From Burkholderiales bacterium 67-32 (GTDB lineage Bacteria; Pseudomonadota; Gammaproteobacteria; Burkholderiales; Burkholderiaceae_B): a stretch of DNA of 64,000 nt. The translations under genes and the position numbers were made by a program. The notes under the pieces were generated by a model. That model did not search any database. It was not told the origin of the DNA and saw only the letters and a program-made list of their open reading frames with translations. Numbering within the stretch: the stretch's first letter is position 1; every line of letters begins with the position of its first letter. This document shows, one piece after another, positions 1-9,629 of this stretch. The stretch is taken from NCBI GenBank assembly GCA_001898625.1, contig MKUP01000006.1, forward strand, positions 142,296 through 206,295, in the 5' to 3' direction.

Positions 1-82
1 CCGAATGCGCCCCACCGGCCGCCCGGCCCCGGCGCCCCGAACAAGACCTGCACCGCTAGTCATGTGGATCCATGGATTCAGC

Positions 83-1075
83 CTAGTCCATCAGCTTGAT
101 CCCGGCGCTCTTGGCCACGTCGCGGGTACTGTCGATTTCCTTGCGGATGAAGGCGTCGAACTGCGCCGGCGTGGACGCCACCACGTCGTTGCCCCAGGCG
201 TTCAACTGCTTCACGATTTCGGGCCGCTTGATGGTCGCGATCAGGTCGGCGGACAGCTTTTGCGCGACGTCGGCGGGCAGGCCGGCCGGTGCCACGAAAC
301 CGAAGATGCTTTCGTACGCGTAGCCCGGCACGCTTTCCCCTATGGTGGGGAAATCCGGGTGGGTGGGACTGCGCTCGCCGTTGGCGATGGCCAGCAGTTT
401 CAGCCTGCCCGACTGGATGTGGGGCAGCGCCGATTCCAGGATGACGAAGCCCAGCTTGACTCGTCCGGGAAGCAGGTCGTTGTAGGCCGGCGCGCTGCCG
501 TTGTAGGGCACGTGCGGCATGTCGAGGCCGGCCTTCACCTTCAGCAGTTCCCCGGCGACGTGGGTGGCCGTGCCTATGCCCAGCGACGCGTATTCGAGGC
601 GTCCGGGTTCGGCGCGCACGAGCTTGATCAGTCCCGCCACGTCGTTGGCGGGCAGGGATGGGTGGGCCACGAGCGCGATCACCGCCGAGCCGACCTGCGT
701 GAGCGGCGTGAAGTCCTTCAGCGTGTCGTAGGGCAGCGTGCTGCGCAGCGCGGGATTGATGGTGTGCGAGCTGATGACCAGTCCGAACGTATAGCCGTCG
801 GGAGCGGCTCGCGCCACGGCCTGGGTGCCGATGATGGCCCCGGCGCCGGCGCGGTTTTCCACCACGACGCTCTGGCCCCAGCGTTCGCCCAGCTTCAGCG
901 CGATCAGCCGCGCCATGCCGTCGGTGGCGCCGCCCGGCGGCATGGGCACGATCATCCTGACGGGCCGCTGGGGATAGGTGGCCTGCGCGCGCAGCGCGGG
1001 CGAAAGCGCCAGGGCGGCCGTCGCGGCCAGCCACTGGCGGCGCCGGATGTCCGGCGAACAGGACGGGGTCGTCAT
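83..1075 (-). CDS. Bug-family tripartite tricarboxylate transporter receptor
   Basis: Periplasmic solute receptor of the Bug (TctC) family, 330 aa. Family knowledge says these bind small carboxylates and pass them to TctA/TctB membrane proteins, which are absent here. The start at MTTPSCSPD is chosen because an export signal follows directly: an Arg-Arg-Arg stretch (RRRQWLA, Tat-like) then a hydrophobic segment ending near ALRAQA. The mature part begins with the family signature YPQRPVRMIVP...PGG and holds the conserved APDGYT and HVPYNGS segments. Its ATG overlaps the leuD-like stop (ATGA), so it is the third gene of the leuC-leuD-bug operon and probably imports the substrate or product of that dehydratase. 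Ligand not predictable. Confidence 0.93.
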   Translation of the reverse strand: MTTPSCSPDIRRRQWLAATAALALSPALRAQATYPQRPVRMIVPMPPGGATDGMARLIALKLGERWGQSVVVENRAGAGAIIGTQAVARAAPDGYTFGLVISSHTINPALRSTLPYDTLKDFTPLTQVGSAVIALVAHPSLPANDVAGLIKLVRAEPGRLEYASLGIGTATHVAGELLKVKAGLDMPHVPYNGSAPAYNDLLPGRVKLGFVILESALPHIQSGRLKLLAIANGERSPTHPDFPTIGESVPGYAYESIFGFVAPAGLPADVAQKLSADLIATIKRPEIVKQLNAWGNDVVASTPAQFDAFIRKEIDSTRDVAKSAGIKLMD

Positions 1076-1713
1076 GTCGATTCCTTGGGCGTGAATGGAA
1101 GGTGGTGTATCCATGGCCGGCGCAACGCGTCCCGCCGCTGGAAGTCGTCGATGAGCGGCTTGCGCTTCAAGGTCTGCGCGATGGGATCGAGCCCTTCGAG
1201 CAGGGCCTCGCGGCGCAGGGCCTGGATGTCGAAGCCGATGCGTGCGCCGTCGGCGCCGGCCACGAAGCATTGGCGCAAGTCCACCGTCATGGGGACGTCG
1301 GGGCGGTTGCGGGCTTGCGCGGCCAGCGACTCCACGTCGGCGCGGGGCAGGCGCACCGGAAGCAGGCCGTTCTGGAAGCAGTTGCCGTAGAAGATGTCGC
1401 CGAAGCTGGGGGCGATGACGCAGCGCACGCCCAGCGCCAGCAAGGCCCAGACCGCGCCTTCGCGCGAACTGCCGCAGCCGAAGTTGGCGCCGGCCAGCAG
1501 GATGCGCGCATGCCGGGTGGCCGGCCGGTTGAAGACGAAATCGGGATCTTCCGTGCCGTCGGGACGGTAGCGCAGGGACTCGAAGCAATAGGGGCCCAGC
1601 TCGTCGCGCGCGACGCCGTTGAACAGGGGCTCGACCCGGATGATCAGGTCGGTGTCGATGTTGTCGCGCAGCAGCGGCGCGGCCACGGATTCCAGGCGGT
1701 CGAAGGGTGTCAT
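1072..1713 (-). CDS. leuD: 3-isopropylmalate dehydratase small subunit-like (LeuD family)
   Basis: Small subunit (swivelling domain) of an aconitase-family hydro-lyase, 213 aa, the usual length. It shows the N-terminal DNIDTDLIIR motif and the FGCGSSREGAVWAL substrate-recognition loop of LeuD. The start MTPFDRLES overlaps the stop of the large subunit by ATGA, as expected for an equimolar complex. The operon partner is a solute receptor and the divergent gene a GntR regulator. No leuA or leuB is present, so it may act on a citramalate- or mesaconate-like acid in catabolism instead of leucine synthesis (inference). Confidence 0.9.
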   Translation of the reverse strand: MTPFDRLESVAAPLLRDNIDTDLIIRVEPLFNGVARDELGPYCFESLRYRPDGTEDPDFVFNRPATRHARILLAGANFGCGSSREGAVWALLALGVRCVIAPSFGDIFYGNCFQNGLLPVRLPRADVESLAAQARNRPDVPMTVDLRQCFVAGADGARIGFDIQALRREALLEGLDPIAQTLKRKPLIDDFQRRDALRRPWIHHLPFTPKEST

Positions 1714-3116
1714 GCCAGGCTTGCCTCGAAATCGCGGACGTCGCAGATCGCTCCGGCGACGGCCGCCGCCGCGGCCATGGCCGGGCTGGTCAGGTGGGTC
1801 CGCGCACCGGGGCCCTGGCGGCCCACGAAGTTGCGGTTCGATGTCGAGACGACCCGCTGGCCGCGCGCCGCCAGGTCGCCGTTGGCGGCCAGGCACATGG
1901 AGCAGCCGGGGTCGCGCCACTGGAAACCGGCCGCGAGGAAGATCCCGTCCAGGCCCTCGGCCTCGGCGGCTTGCTTGACGCGCTCGGATCCGGGCACGAC
2001 CCAGGCCTCGACGTTCGCAGCCACCTTGCGGCCCCGGACGACGGCGGCGGCGCTGCGCAGGTCCGACAGGCGGGCATTGGTGCAGGAGCCGATGAAGACC
2101 CGGTCGATGGGCGTGCCGGCGATGCGCTGGCCCGGGTTCAGTCCCATGTAGTCGAGCGCGGCCTGTACGGCGTGCCGGCGCGGCGCGTCGTCGATGCCGG
2201 CGGGATCGGGCACCATGCCGTCGATGGCCACCACCTGCTCGGGGCTGGTACCCCAGGTGACCTGGGGCGCGATGCCGGCCATGTCGATCAGCACCTCGCG
2301 ATCGAAGCGCGCGTCGGCATCGGAGCGCAGCGTGCGCCAGTAGGCGGCGGCCGCGTCCCAGTCCTGCCCGGCGGGGGCGAACGGCCGGCCGTGCAGGTAA
2401 GCGTAGGTTTTTTCGTCAGGGGCGACCATGCCTATCTTCGCGCCCAGTTCGACCGAGAGATTGCACAGCGTCAACCGGGCTTCCACGTCCAGCGCGGATA
2501 CGGCTTCGCCCGCGTATTCGATGGCGTGGCCGGTGCCGCCGGCCGTGCCGACGACGCCGGCGGCGTGCAGGATCATGTCCTTGGCCGAGACGCCCGGGGC
2601 GGCCTGGCCGACGAAGCGTATCCGCATGTTCCTCGGCTTGGCCTGGACCAGGGTCTGGGTGACGGCGATGTGCACGAACTCGCTGGCGCCGATGCCGAAG
2701 CCCAGCGCGCCCAGCCCGCCATGGGTACAGGTATGGCTGTCGGCGCATACCACCAGGGCGCCCGGCAGCGTCAGGCCCTGTTCGGGTCCCACCACATGGA
2801 CGATGCCCTGGGAGCCGCTGCCCACGTCGAAGACCCGGATCCCGCGCGCCTGCGCTTCGCGGCGCAGATCGCCCAGCAGCCGCACGCCCTGGGGCGTCGG
2901 ATCGGCGCGCCCCGGTAGGGTGGAGACGGAATGGTCGGGAGAGGCGAAGGCCAGTTCCGGATTCCGCATTTCCAGGCCGCGCCGGCGCATGTCGACCAGG
3001 GCCTTGCTGCCCGCGTCCGTGATCAGGTGGCGATCCACGTGCAGCAGCGCGAAGCCGTCACCCAGATCGGCGACCACGTGATCGTCCCAGATCTTGTCGA
3101 AGAGCGTACGCGGCAT
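1710..3116 (-). CDS. leuC: 3-isopropylmalate dehydratase large subunit-like (LeuC family)
   Basis: Large [4Fe-4S] subunit of the aconitase superfamily, about 468 aa, matching LeuC length. The three cluster-ligand cysteines are visible: one in FIGSCTNARLSDL (near residue 345) and two in GCSMC (near 404 and 407). The N-terminus MPRTLFDKIWDDHVV is typical. I chose the ATG at 3116; an in-frame GTG two codons upstream (3122) is also possible and sits closer to a purine-rich stretch. First gene of an operon with leuD and a Bug receptor, each joined by an ATGA overlap, and read away from a GntR/HutC regulator. The reaction is dehydration/hydration of a 2- or 3-hydroxy diacid; the exact substrate is open. 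Confidence 0.92.
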   Translation of the reverse strand: MPRTLFDKIWDDHVVADLGDGFALLHVDRHLITDAGSKALVDMRRRGLEMRNPELAFASPDHSVSTLPGRADPTPQGVRLLGDLRREAQARGIRVFDVGSGSQGIVHVVGPEQGLTLPGALVVCADSHTCTHGGLGALGFGIGASEFVHIAVTQTLVQAKPRNMRIRFVGQAAPGVSAKDMILHAAGVVGTAGGTGHAIEYAGEAVSALDVEARLTLCNLSVELGAKIGMVAPDEKTYAYLHGRPFAPAGQDWDAAAAYWRTLRSDADARFDREVLIDMAGIAPQVTWGTSPEQVVAIDGMVPDPAGIDDAPRRHAVQAALDYMGLNPGQRIAGTPIDRVFIGSCTNARLSDLRSAAAVVRGRKVAANVEAWVVPGSERVKQAAEAEGLDGIFLAAGFQWRDPGCSMCLAANGDLAARGQRVVSTSNRNFVGRQGPGARTHLTSPAMAAAAAVAGAICDVRDFEASLA

Positions 3117-3122
3117 CGGCAC

Positions 3123-3218
3123 TTTTTTCCCATTCCTGTCAGGGGTTAAATCGTATAATCATTATGACAACATAACAATTTTTATGCAAAGCGGGCTCAA
3201 GGCGACGGACGTGCCACA
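3123..3218. promoter_or_regulatory. Divergent promoter region leuC / gntR with palindrome
   Basis: AT-rich intergenic stretch between the divergent leuC operon and the GntR gene, clearly unlike the GC-rich surroundings. It contains TATAAT and an 11-bp near-palindrome ATAATCATTAT (3155-3165). This lies inside a GT-N12-AC frame (3153-3168), the kind of outline reported for HutC-type GntR operators. Probably the binding site of the adjacent regulator; not proven. Confidence 0.55.
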
Positions 3219-3257
3219 ATGGCGCGCCACGGCATGACCCGTGGCCCCGCGCACCCC

Positions 3258-3989
3258 ATGCAGAAACTCAGCCGAAGCCTAGGAACCCCGCTCCACCACC
3301 AGATTTCCGCCGTCATCAAGGACGGCATCGCCAACGGCCGCTACCAGCCCGGCGAGCGGCTGCCGACCGAGGATGCCCTGTGCCGGCTCTTTTCCGTCTC
3401 GCGCATCACGGTGCGGCGGGCGATGCAGGGCCTGGAGGAGCAGGGGCTGATCGAGCGGCGCCAGGGGGACGGCACCTTCGTGGCCGAATCGGCGGCGGTG
3501 GTGTCCTTGCAGACGCCGCTGTCGGGCTTCATGGCCCAGGTCGCGGAAAGCCGTGCGCTCAGCACGCCCCGGCTGCTGTCGTTCGAAGAGGTGGAGGCGC
3601 CGCTCCAGGTGCAGACCGGATTGATGCTGCAACCGGGCGAACGCGTGATGAAGCTCGTGCGCCTGCGCACGCGCGGCAACCTGCCCATCCTGCACAGCAC
3701 GGCCTGGTTGCCGGTGGACATTGCCGCGGGCTTTCAGCCCGAGGATTTCTCCCGGCACCCGTTGAGCGAATTGATGGCGCGGGCCGGCTTTCCCTATTTC
3801 ACGATAGAGGCGGCCGCGGGCGCGGCGCTGGCCGATCCGGTCCTGGCCCGCGACCTGCAAGTGCCCATCGGGTCGGCGCTGGTGGACGTCAGGCGCGTGG
3901 CGTTCGACCAGCATGGCCGGGCGATCGAGTACCAGCACATCCTCGGACCGTCGGACCGCTACCAGATGCGCGTGACGATGCGCGGGTAG
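3258..3989 (+). CDS. GntR-family transcriptional regulator, HutC subfamily
   Basis: Regulator of about 243 aa. The N-terminal winged helix-turn-helix of GntR type is clear (LHHQISAVIKDGI...GERLPTEDALC...SRITVRRAMQGLEEQGLIERRQGDGTFV). A C-terminal UTRA ligand domain follows (from about residue 85, ending in YQHILGPSDRYQMRVTM). The start MQKLSRSLGTP is chosen because family members begin shortly before the P-L-x-x-Q-I motif; ATGs at 3219 and 3234 are in frame and cannot be excluded. No strong ribosome site precedes any of them. It is divergent from the leuC-leuD-bug operon and probably represses it until a carboxylate effector binds. Confidence 0.9.
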   Translation: MQKLSRSLGTPLHHQISAVIKDGIANGRYQPGERLPTEDALCRLFSVSRITVRRAMQGLEEQGLIERRQGDGTFVAESAAVVSLQTPLSGFMAQVAESRALSTPRLLSFEEVEAPLQVQTGLMLQPGERVMKLVRLRTRGNLPILHSTAWLPVDIAAGFQPEDFSRHPLSELMARAGFPYFTIEAAAGAALADPVLARDLQVPIGSALVDVRRVAFDQHGRAIEYQHILGPSDRYQMRVTMRG

Positions 3990-3999
3990 TTCCCGGTCC

Positions 4000-5070
4000 T
4001 CAGGCCTGGAACAGGTCGTTGCGGCCGAACAGTCCGCTCAGCAGTTTCTTCACCGGCGCGGGCAGCGCCGCGTCGGCCAGTTCGCCGGACGGCAGCCAGA
4101 CCTGGGGATGGTCCCCTTCGCGCAGGGCCAGCGAGCCCGCCCGCACGTGCCAGGGCTCCACGTGCAGCTTGAAGTGAGTGAAGGTGTGTGAGAACACCGG
4201 CAGCCGTATGGTCTCGGCCGGCGCCACCCCCAGGATGCGGCAGGCCTGCGCGGGATCGCCGTCGACGAATTCGGGCAGGCTCCACAGGCCGCCCCAGATG
4301 CCCGGCGAGGGCCGGCGCTGCAACAGAATTTCGCCCGCCTTCTCGATCACCAGCATGCCGGTGTGCCGTTCGGGCACGGCCTTGCGCTCGCGCGGCGTGG
4401 GCAGCTCGTGCTGCCTAGCCTCGCGCAGCGCGATACAGGATTCGCGCACGGGGCAACGCCCGCAGCCGGGATCGCCGCGGGTGCACAGCGTGGCGCCCAG
4501 GTCCATCAGGCCCTGCGTGTAGCGCCGCATCTCGTCGGCCGCCTCGGGCCCGTCGGCCGGGACCTCGGCATGGGCGATGGCCCACATGCGCTGTTCCACC
4601 GCGCGCTTGGTGGGATCGCCCTCGATGCCGAAATGGCGGGCGAAGACGCGTTTCACGTTGCCGTCCAGGATGGGGCTGCGCTCGCCATAGGCGAACGCAG
4701 CGATCGCCGCGGCCGTCGAGCGGCCGATGCCGGGCAGCGTCTCGATATCCGCCGCCGTGGGGGGAAACCGGCCGCCCCAGTCCGACACCACCCGCTGCGC
4801 ACAGGCATGCAGGTTCCGCGCCCGCGTGTAGTAGCCCAGCCCGGCCCACAAGGCCATGACCTCGCCTTCGTCGGCGGCGGCCAGGTCGGCCACCGCGGGA
4901 AACTTCGACAGGAAGCGCTCGTAGTACGGGATCACCGTCGCCACCTGGGTCTGCTGCAGCATGATCTCCGACAGCCAGATGCGATAAGGATCCTGCGTGT
5001 TCTGCCAGGGCAGCGTATGCCGCCCGTTCGCGCGCTGCCACTGCGCCACGCGCCGGGAAAAAGCAATCAT
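4000..5070 (-). CDS. mutY: Adenine DNA glycosylase MutY
   Basis: Removes adenine mispaired with 8-oxoguanine. 356 aa, normal length. Visible features are catalytic Glu35 in WLSEIMLQQTQ, helix-hairpin-helix LPGIGRSTAAAI (112-123), catalytic Asp136 in ILDGNVKR, and a [4Fe-4S] loop C196-x6-C203-x2-C206-x5-C212. The C-terminal third is the NUDIX-like 8-oxoG recognition domain (EKAGEILLQRRPSPGIWGGLWSLPEF). Start taken at MIAFSRRVAQWQ; longer in-frame extensions upstream are low-complexity Arg-rich sequence. The neighbour on the same strand is mutM, its partner in 8-oxoG repair. Confidence 0.96.
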   Translation of the reverse strand: MIAFSRRVAQWQRANGRHTLPWQNTQDPYRIWLSEIMLQQTQVATVIPYYERFLSKFPAVADLAAADEGEVMALWAGLGYYTRARNLHACAQRVVSDWGGRFPPTAADIETLPGIGRSTAAAIAAFAYGERSPILDGNVKRVFARHFGIEGDPTKRAVEQRMWAIAHAEVPADGPEAADEMRRYTQGLMDLGATLCTRGDPGCGRCPVRESCIALREARQHELPTPRERKAVPERHTGMLVIEKAGEILLQRRPSPGIWGGLWSLPEFVDGDPAQACRILGVAPAETIRLPVFSHTFTHFKLHVEPWHVRAGSLALREGDHPQVWLPSGELADAALPAPVKKLLSGLFGRNDLFQA

Positions 5071-5187
5071 GTCATGTGTTCCATCTAGCTGCCGCGCGCC
5101 CCGAACGGGCGGCCACGAAGTGTACGGCCACCGGCTACGCCATGCCACGGCAAATACGCCAGTCGGCGCCAGCCTATTGTTCCCCCA

Positions 5188-5260
5188 GGATGCGGTGGAT
5201 CCGGCTCCGCCGGTCCACTCGCATCGCCCCCTGGGGGGCGCGCGGAGCGCGTAGGGGGGG
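5188..5260 (-). repeat. Dispersed GC-rich intergenic element, copy A
   Basis: Read on the minus strand this is a chain of three short hairpins: CGCGC-TC-CGCGCG, then CCCCC-A-GGGGGCG, then a CCGGC/GCCGG stem inside GGACCGGC...GCCGGATCC. The same ordered modules occur at 11521-11580 and 56895-56972. It lies in the 190-bp gap between mutY and mutM, just after mutM on their strand, so it could also act in transcript termination or stability. Confidence 0.8.
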
Positions 5261-6082
5261 TCACCTTTGGCACTTTGGGCAGTAATAGGTCGCCCTTTGT
5301 CCTTGCACAAGCCGGCGTATGGGAGTCTCGCACACCCGGCAGGGCTGGCCCGCCCGGTCGTAGACCCGCGCGTCGATCTGGAAATAGCCCGATTCGCCGC
5401 CCGCACCCACGTAGTCGCGCAGCGAACTGCCGCCGGCGCGGATGGCGTCGTCCAGCGTCGCGCGCACCGCGGCAGCCAGCTTGTCGTAGCGGGCCGCCGA
5501 GATGCGCCCGGCCGCGGTGCGCGGGTGGATGCCGGCGCGGAACAGGCTTTCCGACGCGTAGATGTTGCCGACCCCGACGACGATGTCGCCCATCAGCAGG
5601 GCCTGCTTGATGGGCGCGCTGCGGCGGCGGGTGTGGCGGAACAGCCAGCCGCCGTCGAAGCGGTCATCGAAGGGCTCGATGCCCAGGCTGGCCAGCAGGG
5701 GATGGCTTTCCACCGGTCCGGCCGCGGCGTCGTGCCACAGCACCGCGCCGAAGCGCCGGGGGTCGTGCAGGCGCAGGACCGCCTGGTCGAACACCCAGTC
5801 GACGTGATCGTGCTTGCGCGGCGCCTCGTCCGGATGCACGTGGCGCAGCGAGCCCGACATGCCCAGGTGGACGATCAGCCAGCCATGCTCGAATTGCATC
5901 AAAAGGTATTTGCCGCGCCGGCCCGTGGCCAGGACGCGGCGCCCCTCGACCAGCGCGGCGAGATTGCCGGGAACGGGCCACCGCAGCCGGGGCTCGCGCA
6001 CGATCAGGCGGCGCAGATCGCGGCCTTCCACCGTGGGCGCGATGCCCCGGCGGGTGGTTTCTACTTCGGGAAGTTCGGGCAT
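5261..6082 (-). CDS. mutM: Formamidopyrimidine-DNA glycosylase MutM (Fpg)
   Basis: Excises 8-oxoguanine and formamidopyrimidines, then cleaves the strand (AP lyase). 273 aa. The N-terminus [14 protein letters not shown] carries the catalytic Pro2 and Glu3, and the RRGKYL motif carries the conserved lysine. The C-terminal zinc finger is complete (CRVC...CPKC, last 25 residues). Same strand as mutY, separated by 178 bp holding a copy of the dispersed repeat. Confidence 0.97.
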   Translation of the reverse strand: MPELPEVETTRRGIAPTVEGRDLRRLIVREPRLRWPVPGNLAALVEGRRVLATGRRGKYLLMQFEHGWLIVHLGMSGSLRHVHPDEAPRKHDHVDWVFDQAVLRLHDPRRFGAVLWHDAAAGPVESHPLLASLGIEPFDDRFDGGWLFRHTRRRSAPIKQALLMGDIVVGVGNIYASESLFRAGIHPRTAAGRISAARYDKLAAAVRATLDDAIRAGGSSLRDYVGAGGESGYFQIDARVYDRAGQPCRVCETPIRRLVQGQRATYYCPKCQR

Positions 6083-6249
6083 GGCGTTTGCTGCTTGCGC
6101 GCGATGAACTGTTGGCGCGGCCGGCAGTCCGATGAGTAAAGCCTGGGTTCAGCATATCCGCGCCCGCCGCCGCCGGCCGTTGGGTGGTAAGCGCAGTGCT
6201 AACATCAACGAATATGGACGGCGTCGGCGATACGCCAAGGAATTGTGCC

Positions 6250-8040
6250 ATGTTGTTTAACGCTCATCGTTTGAAGCTGGCGGCCGCATGGGTCGGGTTG
6301 GCGACGGCCGTATCGGCCGTGTCCGCCCAGGACGCGCCCCCGGCGTCCGACGAGTTGCTGGTTCCGGGCCTCAGCCTGTCCCCCATGGGGCGCGCGATCG
6401 GTCCCAGGGCACTCCCCAACGTCGATCTGTCGGCCGAGATCCTGTTCCAGGTGCTCGCCTCGGAAGTGGCTGCCCAGCGCGGCGCCTTCGGGCCGGCCAC
6501 CAGCACGACGCTGGACCTGGCCGAGAAAACGCGCGATCCGCGCCTGGCGCGCCGCGCGGTCGAATTCGCGCTGGCCGGCGGCGACCTGGTGCGGGCGCTC
6601 GACGCCGCCCAGGCCTGGGCCGAACTGGATCCGTCCGACGTCGAGGCGCGCCAGACCGCCCTGTCGCTGGCCGCGGCGGCGGGACGGGTCGAGGGCATGG
6701 GTTCCGCGCTGCGGGCCCGCATCGCGGCCGCTCCCGACAAGTCCGTCGCCATCGTCGATGCCCGCCGGGTCGTCGCCCGCCTGGACGACAAGCGCAAGGC
6801 GCTGTCCATCCTGGAAGAGGCGCTGACCGACGTGCGCAACCTGCCGGAATCGCATCTGGCCCTGTCGCGCGTCGCCGCGGCGGCCGGCGACAAGCCGCGC
6901 GCGCTGCAAGAGGCCCGCGCGGCGCTCGATGCCCAGCCCGATTCCGAAGCGGCCGCCATGCTGGCCCTGCAGATGGGCGTGGAAACCGAGCCCGACCAGT
7001 CGGTGGCGCGTGCGCGCGCCTTCATCGCCACGCATGCCGAATCGCGTAATCTGCGCGTGTTGCTGGCGCGCGCGCTGGCCTCGCTGAAGGACTACGACGG
7101 CGCGCGCGACGAATTGCAGGCCCTGGCGCGCGCGAACCCCGAGGATTTCGAGATCCTCTACATGCAGGGCGTGCTGGCCTACCAGTCGCAGCGCCCCTCG
7201 GACGCCGACGGCTACCTCAAGCAGTACCTGGAAGTACACGAGCAGCGCACGGCCAAGGGCGCCGCGCCGCTGCCCGAGGCGGACAACGCGCTGTTCCTGC
7301 GCGTGCAGATCGCCGAGGACCAGCAACGCTACGACGACGCCTTCGATCTGCTGGCCAAGGTCGACGATCCCGACGCCGCGCTGCCGGCGCGCCTGCGCCA
7401 GGCCGTCCTGCGCGGCAAGCAGGGCCGCGTGGACGACGCCCGCGGCATCCTGCACCTGATCGACCCCCGCGACGTGCGCGAGGGCAGCCAGGTGGCCCTG
7501 ACCGAGGCGCAGATCCTGCGCAATGCCGGCGATCGCGACGAGGCGGTCAAGGTGCTCGAGGCGGCCAACCAGCGCTACCCCGATGCCCCCGACCTCATGT
7601 ACGACCTGGCCATGCTGTACGAGCAGCAGAACCGGATCGACGACATGGAAAGCCGGCTGCGCCGCATCATCGCGATCAAGCCCGACCACGCCCATGCGTA
7701 CAACGCCCTGGGCTATTCGCTGGCCGACCGCAACGTCAGGCTGCCCGAGGCCAAGCGGCTGATCGAGCGGGCCATGAACCTGGCCCCCGACGATCCCTTC
7801 ATCGTCGACAGCATGGGCTGGGTCCACTACCGCATGGGCGACAACGCGAAGGCGCTGTCCTACCTCGAGCGCGCCTACGAACTCCGGCCCGATGCCGAGA
7901 TCGCCGTGCACCTGGGCGAGGTGTTGTGGGCCTCGGGCCAGCAGGCCCGTGCGCGTGAACTGTGGCGCGAAGTCCAGTCCAAGGATCCGTCCAACGCCGC
8001 ATTGCGGGGCACCCTGGCGCGCCTCGACGTGACGCTGTGA
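6250..8040 (+). CDS. TPR-repeat protein, exported
   Basis: 596 aa. The start MLFNAHRLKLAAAW has an AGGAA ribosome site 7 bases upstream (6238-6242) and begins a signal peptide with a hydrophobic stretch ending near VSAVSA-QDAPP. Most of the protein is tandem tetratricopeptide repeats. The clearest are near the C-terminus: HAYNALGYSLADR, DPFIVDSMGWVHYRMGDNAKALSYLERAYELRP and EIAVHLGEVLWASG. It overlaps lolB by a GTGA junction and in this family is a conserved neighbour of lolB and ispE. It is probably a periplasmic or outer-membrane-associated scaffold in envelope assembly; the specific partner is not known to me. Confidence 0.9.
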   Translation: MLFNAHRLKLAAAWVGLATAVSAVSAQDAPPASDELLVPGLSLSPMGRAIGPRALPNVDLSAEILFQVLASEVAAQRGAFGPATSTTLDLAEKTRDPRLARRAVEFALAGGDLVRALDAAQAWAELDPSDVEARQTALSLAAAAGRVEGMGSALRARIAAAPDKSVAIVDARRVVARLDDKRKALSILEEALTDVRNLPESHLALSRVAAAAGDKPRALQEARAALDAQPDSEAAAMLALQMGVETEPDQSVARARAFIATHAESRNLRVLLARALASLKDYDGARDELQALARANPEDFEILYMQGVLAYQSQRPSDADGYLKQYLEVHEQRTAKGAAPLPEADNALFLRVQIAEDQQRYDDAFDLLAKVDDPDAALPARLRQAVLRGKQGRVDDARGILHLIDPRDVREGSQVALTEAQILRNAGDRDEAVKVLEAANQRYPDAPDLMYDLAMLYEQQNRIDDMESRLRRIIAIKPDHAHAYNALGYSLADRNVRLPEAKRLIERAMNLAPDDPFIVDSMGWVHYRMGDNAKALSYLERAYELRPDAEIAVHLGEVLWASGQQARARELWREVQSKDPSNAALRGTLARLDVTL

Positions 8041-8624
8041 CCCGCCTGCCGAGCCTGGCCCGCGCGGCCGTCGCGGGTACGCTGGTCGCGATGCTGGCGG
8101 CCTGTGCCGTGCCGATTCCCATTCCCGCGCCCCAGGGCGCGGATGAAAGCCGCTCGCTGTCGCGGGTGGGCCGGTTCGCGCTTCGGATCGAGGAAGTGGG
8201 CGGCAAGCAGAACGCGGTGCAGGGCAGCTTCGCATGGCGCGACGACGGCAGCCGTCTCGCGCTCGATCTCGTGTCGCCGCTGGGCTCGACCCTGGCGCGG
8301 GTCGAGGCCGTGCCGGGCGAGGCGCTGCTGCGCGAAGCCAGCGGCAAGGAAACCCGCGCCGCCGATCCCGACGAACTGGTGGCGGTCGTGCTCGGCAGCG
8401 AGATCCCGGTATCCGGCCTGCGCGACTGGCTGCGCGGCCGCCTGGCGTCCCAGCCGCCCGCCGAGGTGGTCGAGCGCGACGAACAGGGCCGTCCGCTGGT
8501 GTTCGACCAGGCCGGCTGGCGCGTGACCGCCCGGCAGTACGACGCGCTGGGCCCCACGCGGCTGCAGATGGCGCGCAACGAAGGCGGGCAGGACGTGGAC
8601 CTGCGCCTGGTCATCAATCCCTAG
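8037..8624 (+). CDS. lolB: Outer-membrane lipoprotein insertion factor LolB
   Basis: Accepts lipoproteins from LolA and inserts them in the outer membrane. 195 aa. The GTG start overlaps the TPR gene stop (GTGA) and gives [23 protein letters not shown], a type II signal peptide whose lipobox ends in LAAC. The mature part has the LolB pattern GRFALRIE...[29 protein letters not shown] and the later ...LRGRLA near the middle. Followed 7 bp later by ispE, the usual lolB-ispE pair. Confidence 0.92.
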   Translation: MTRLPSLARAAVAGTLVAMLAACAVPIPIPAPQGADESRSLSRVGRFALRIEEVGGKQNAVQGSFAWRDDGSRLALDLVSPLGSTLARVEAVPGEALLREASGKETRAADPDELVAVVLGSEIPVSGLRDWLRGRLASQPPAEVVERDEQGRPLVFDQAGWRVTARQYDALGPTRLQMARNEGGQDVDLRLVINP

Positions 8625-8631
8625 GGCCGCC

Positions 8632-9540
8632 ATGACCGCCGAATTGCGCGACGTCCCCGCGCCCGCGAAGATCAACCTGTTCCTGCACGTGGTCGGGCGC
8701 CGGCCCGACGGCTATCACCTGCTGCAGACGGCCTTCCGTTTCATCGACCTCCAGGACACGCTGCATTTCCGCGCCCGCTCCGACGGCCGCATCGTCCGCG
8801 CCTACGACCTGCCCGGCGTAGCCGAGGACGCCGACCTGGTCGTGCGCGCGGCGCGCGCCCTGCAGCAGGCCACCGGCTGCAGGCAGGGCGCCGAGATCGG
8901 CCTGGAGAAGCGGATTCCCGCTGGCGGCGGCCTGGGCGGCGGATCGAGCGACGCGGCCACGGTGCTGCTGGCGCTGAACCGCCTGTGGGGCACCGGCCTG
9001 TCGCGGCGCGAGCTGATGCGGCTCGCGCTGCCCCTGGGCGCGGACGTGCCTGTGTTCGTGTTCGGCCGCAACGCTTTCGCCGAGGGCGTGGGCGAGGAAC
9101 TGACCGCGATCGACCTGCCGCCGCGCTGGTACGTCGTGGTCCAGCCGGACGCCAGTGTGCCGACCGCCGACGTATTCCGCGCACCTGAATTGACAAGAGA
9201 TACGCCACGCGTCAAAATAGTGGACTTTCCTGGGGGCGCATTTGAAGGCCTTTACGGGAATAACTGCAGGAACGATCTGGAAGCTGTCGTTTTTGCCCGC
9301 TTTTCTGAAGTCGGGCGGGTTTCGGCGGTACTTGCCCAAGCGCTTGATGGCGCCCGGGTCAGGATGTCCGGATCGGGCGCGTGCCTATTTGTCGAGTACG
9401 ACACGAAGGCGCGGGCCGATGGCGCGGTGGATAAAATCGCCGCTACAATGCAGGTCCAGCCCAGCGGGCTGCCGGCGTTGAGAGTGAACCTGGCATGTGC
9501 CGGACTCGATACGCATCCGCTACTGGACTGGGCCGCGTAA
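8632..9540 (+). CDS. ispE: 4-diphosphocytidyl-2-C-methyl-D-erythritol kinase
   Basis: ATP-dependent kinase of the MEP isoprenoid pathway, 302 aa. GHMP-kinase features are in order: [20 protein letters not shown] at the N-terminus, the ATP-binding glycine loop [14 protein letters not shown] (about 97-110), and the C-terminal MSGSGACLF motif. It lies between lolB and tRNA-Gln/prs, the conserved order of this block in proteobacteria. Confidence 0.96.
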   Translation: MTAELRDVPAPAKINLFLHVVGRRPDGYHLLQTAFRFIDLQDTLHFRARSDGRIVRAYDLPGVAEDADLVVRAARALQQATGCRQGAEIGLEKRIPAGGGLGGGSSDAATVLLALNRLWGTGLSRRELMRLALPLGADVPVFVFGRNAFAEGVGEELTAIDLPPRWYVVVQPDASVPTADVFRAPELTRDTPRVKIVDFPGGAFEGLYGNNCRNDLEAVVFARFSEVGRVSAVLAQALDGARVRMSGSGACLFVEYDTKARADGAVDKIAATMQVQPSGLPALRVNLACAGLDTHPLLDWAA

Positions 9541-9629
9541 GCGGCCACCGAATCGAGGGCGATCCGCCGCAGCCGGGCGCCAGCGCAGCAAGTTTCGATG
9601 CTCACGCAGTTCCTGCGGGGGTAACGAGT

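Noticed and set aside
1707-2918. 403-codon plus-strand open frame opposite leuC
   Set aside because: Antisense shadow of a certain LeuC gene.
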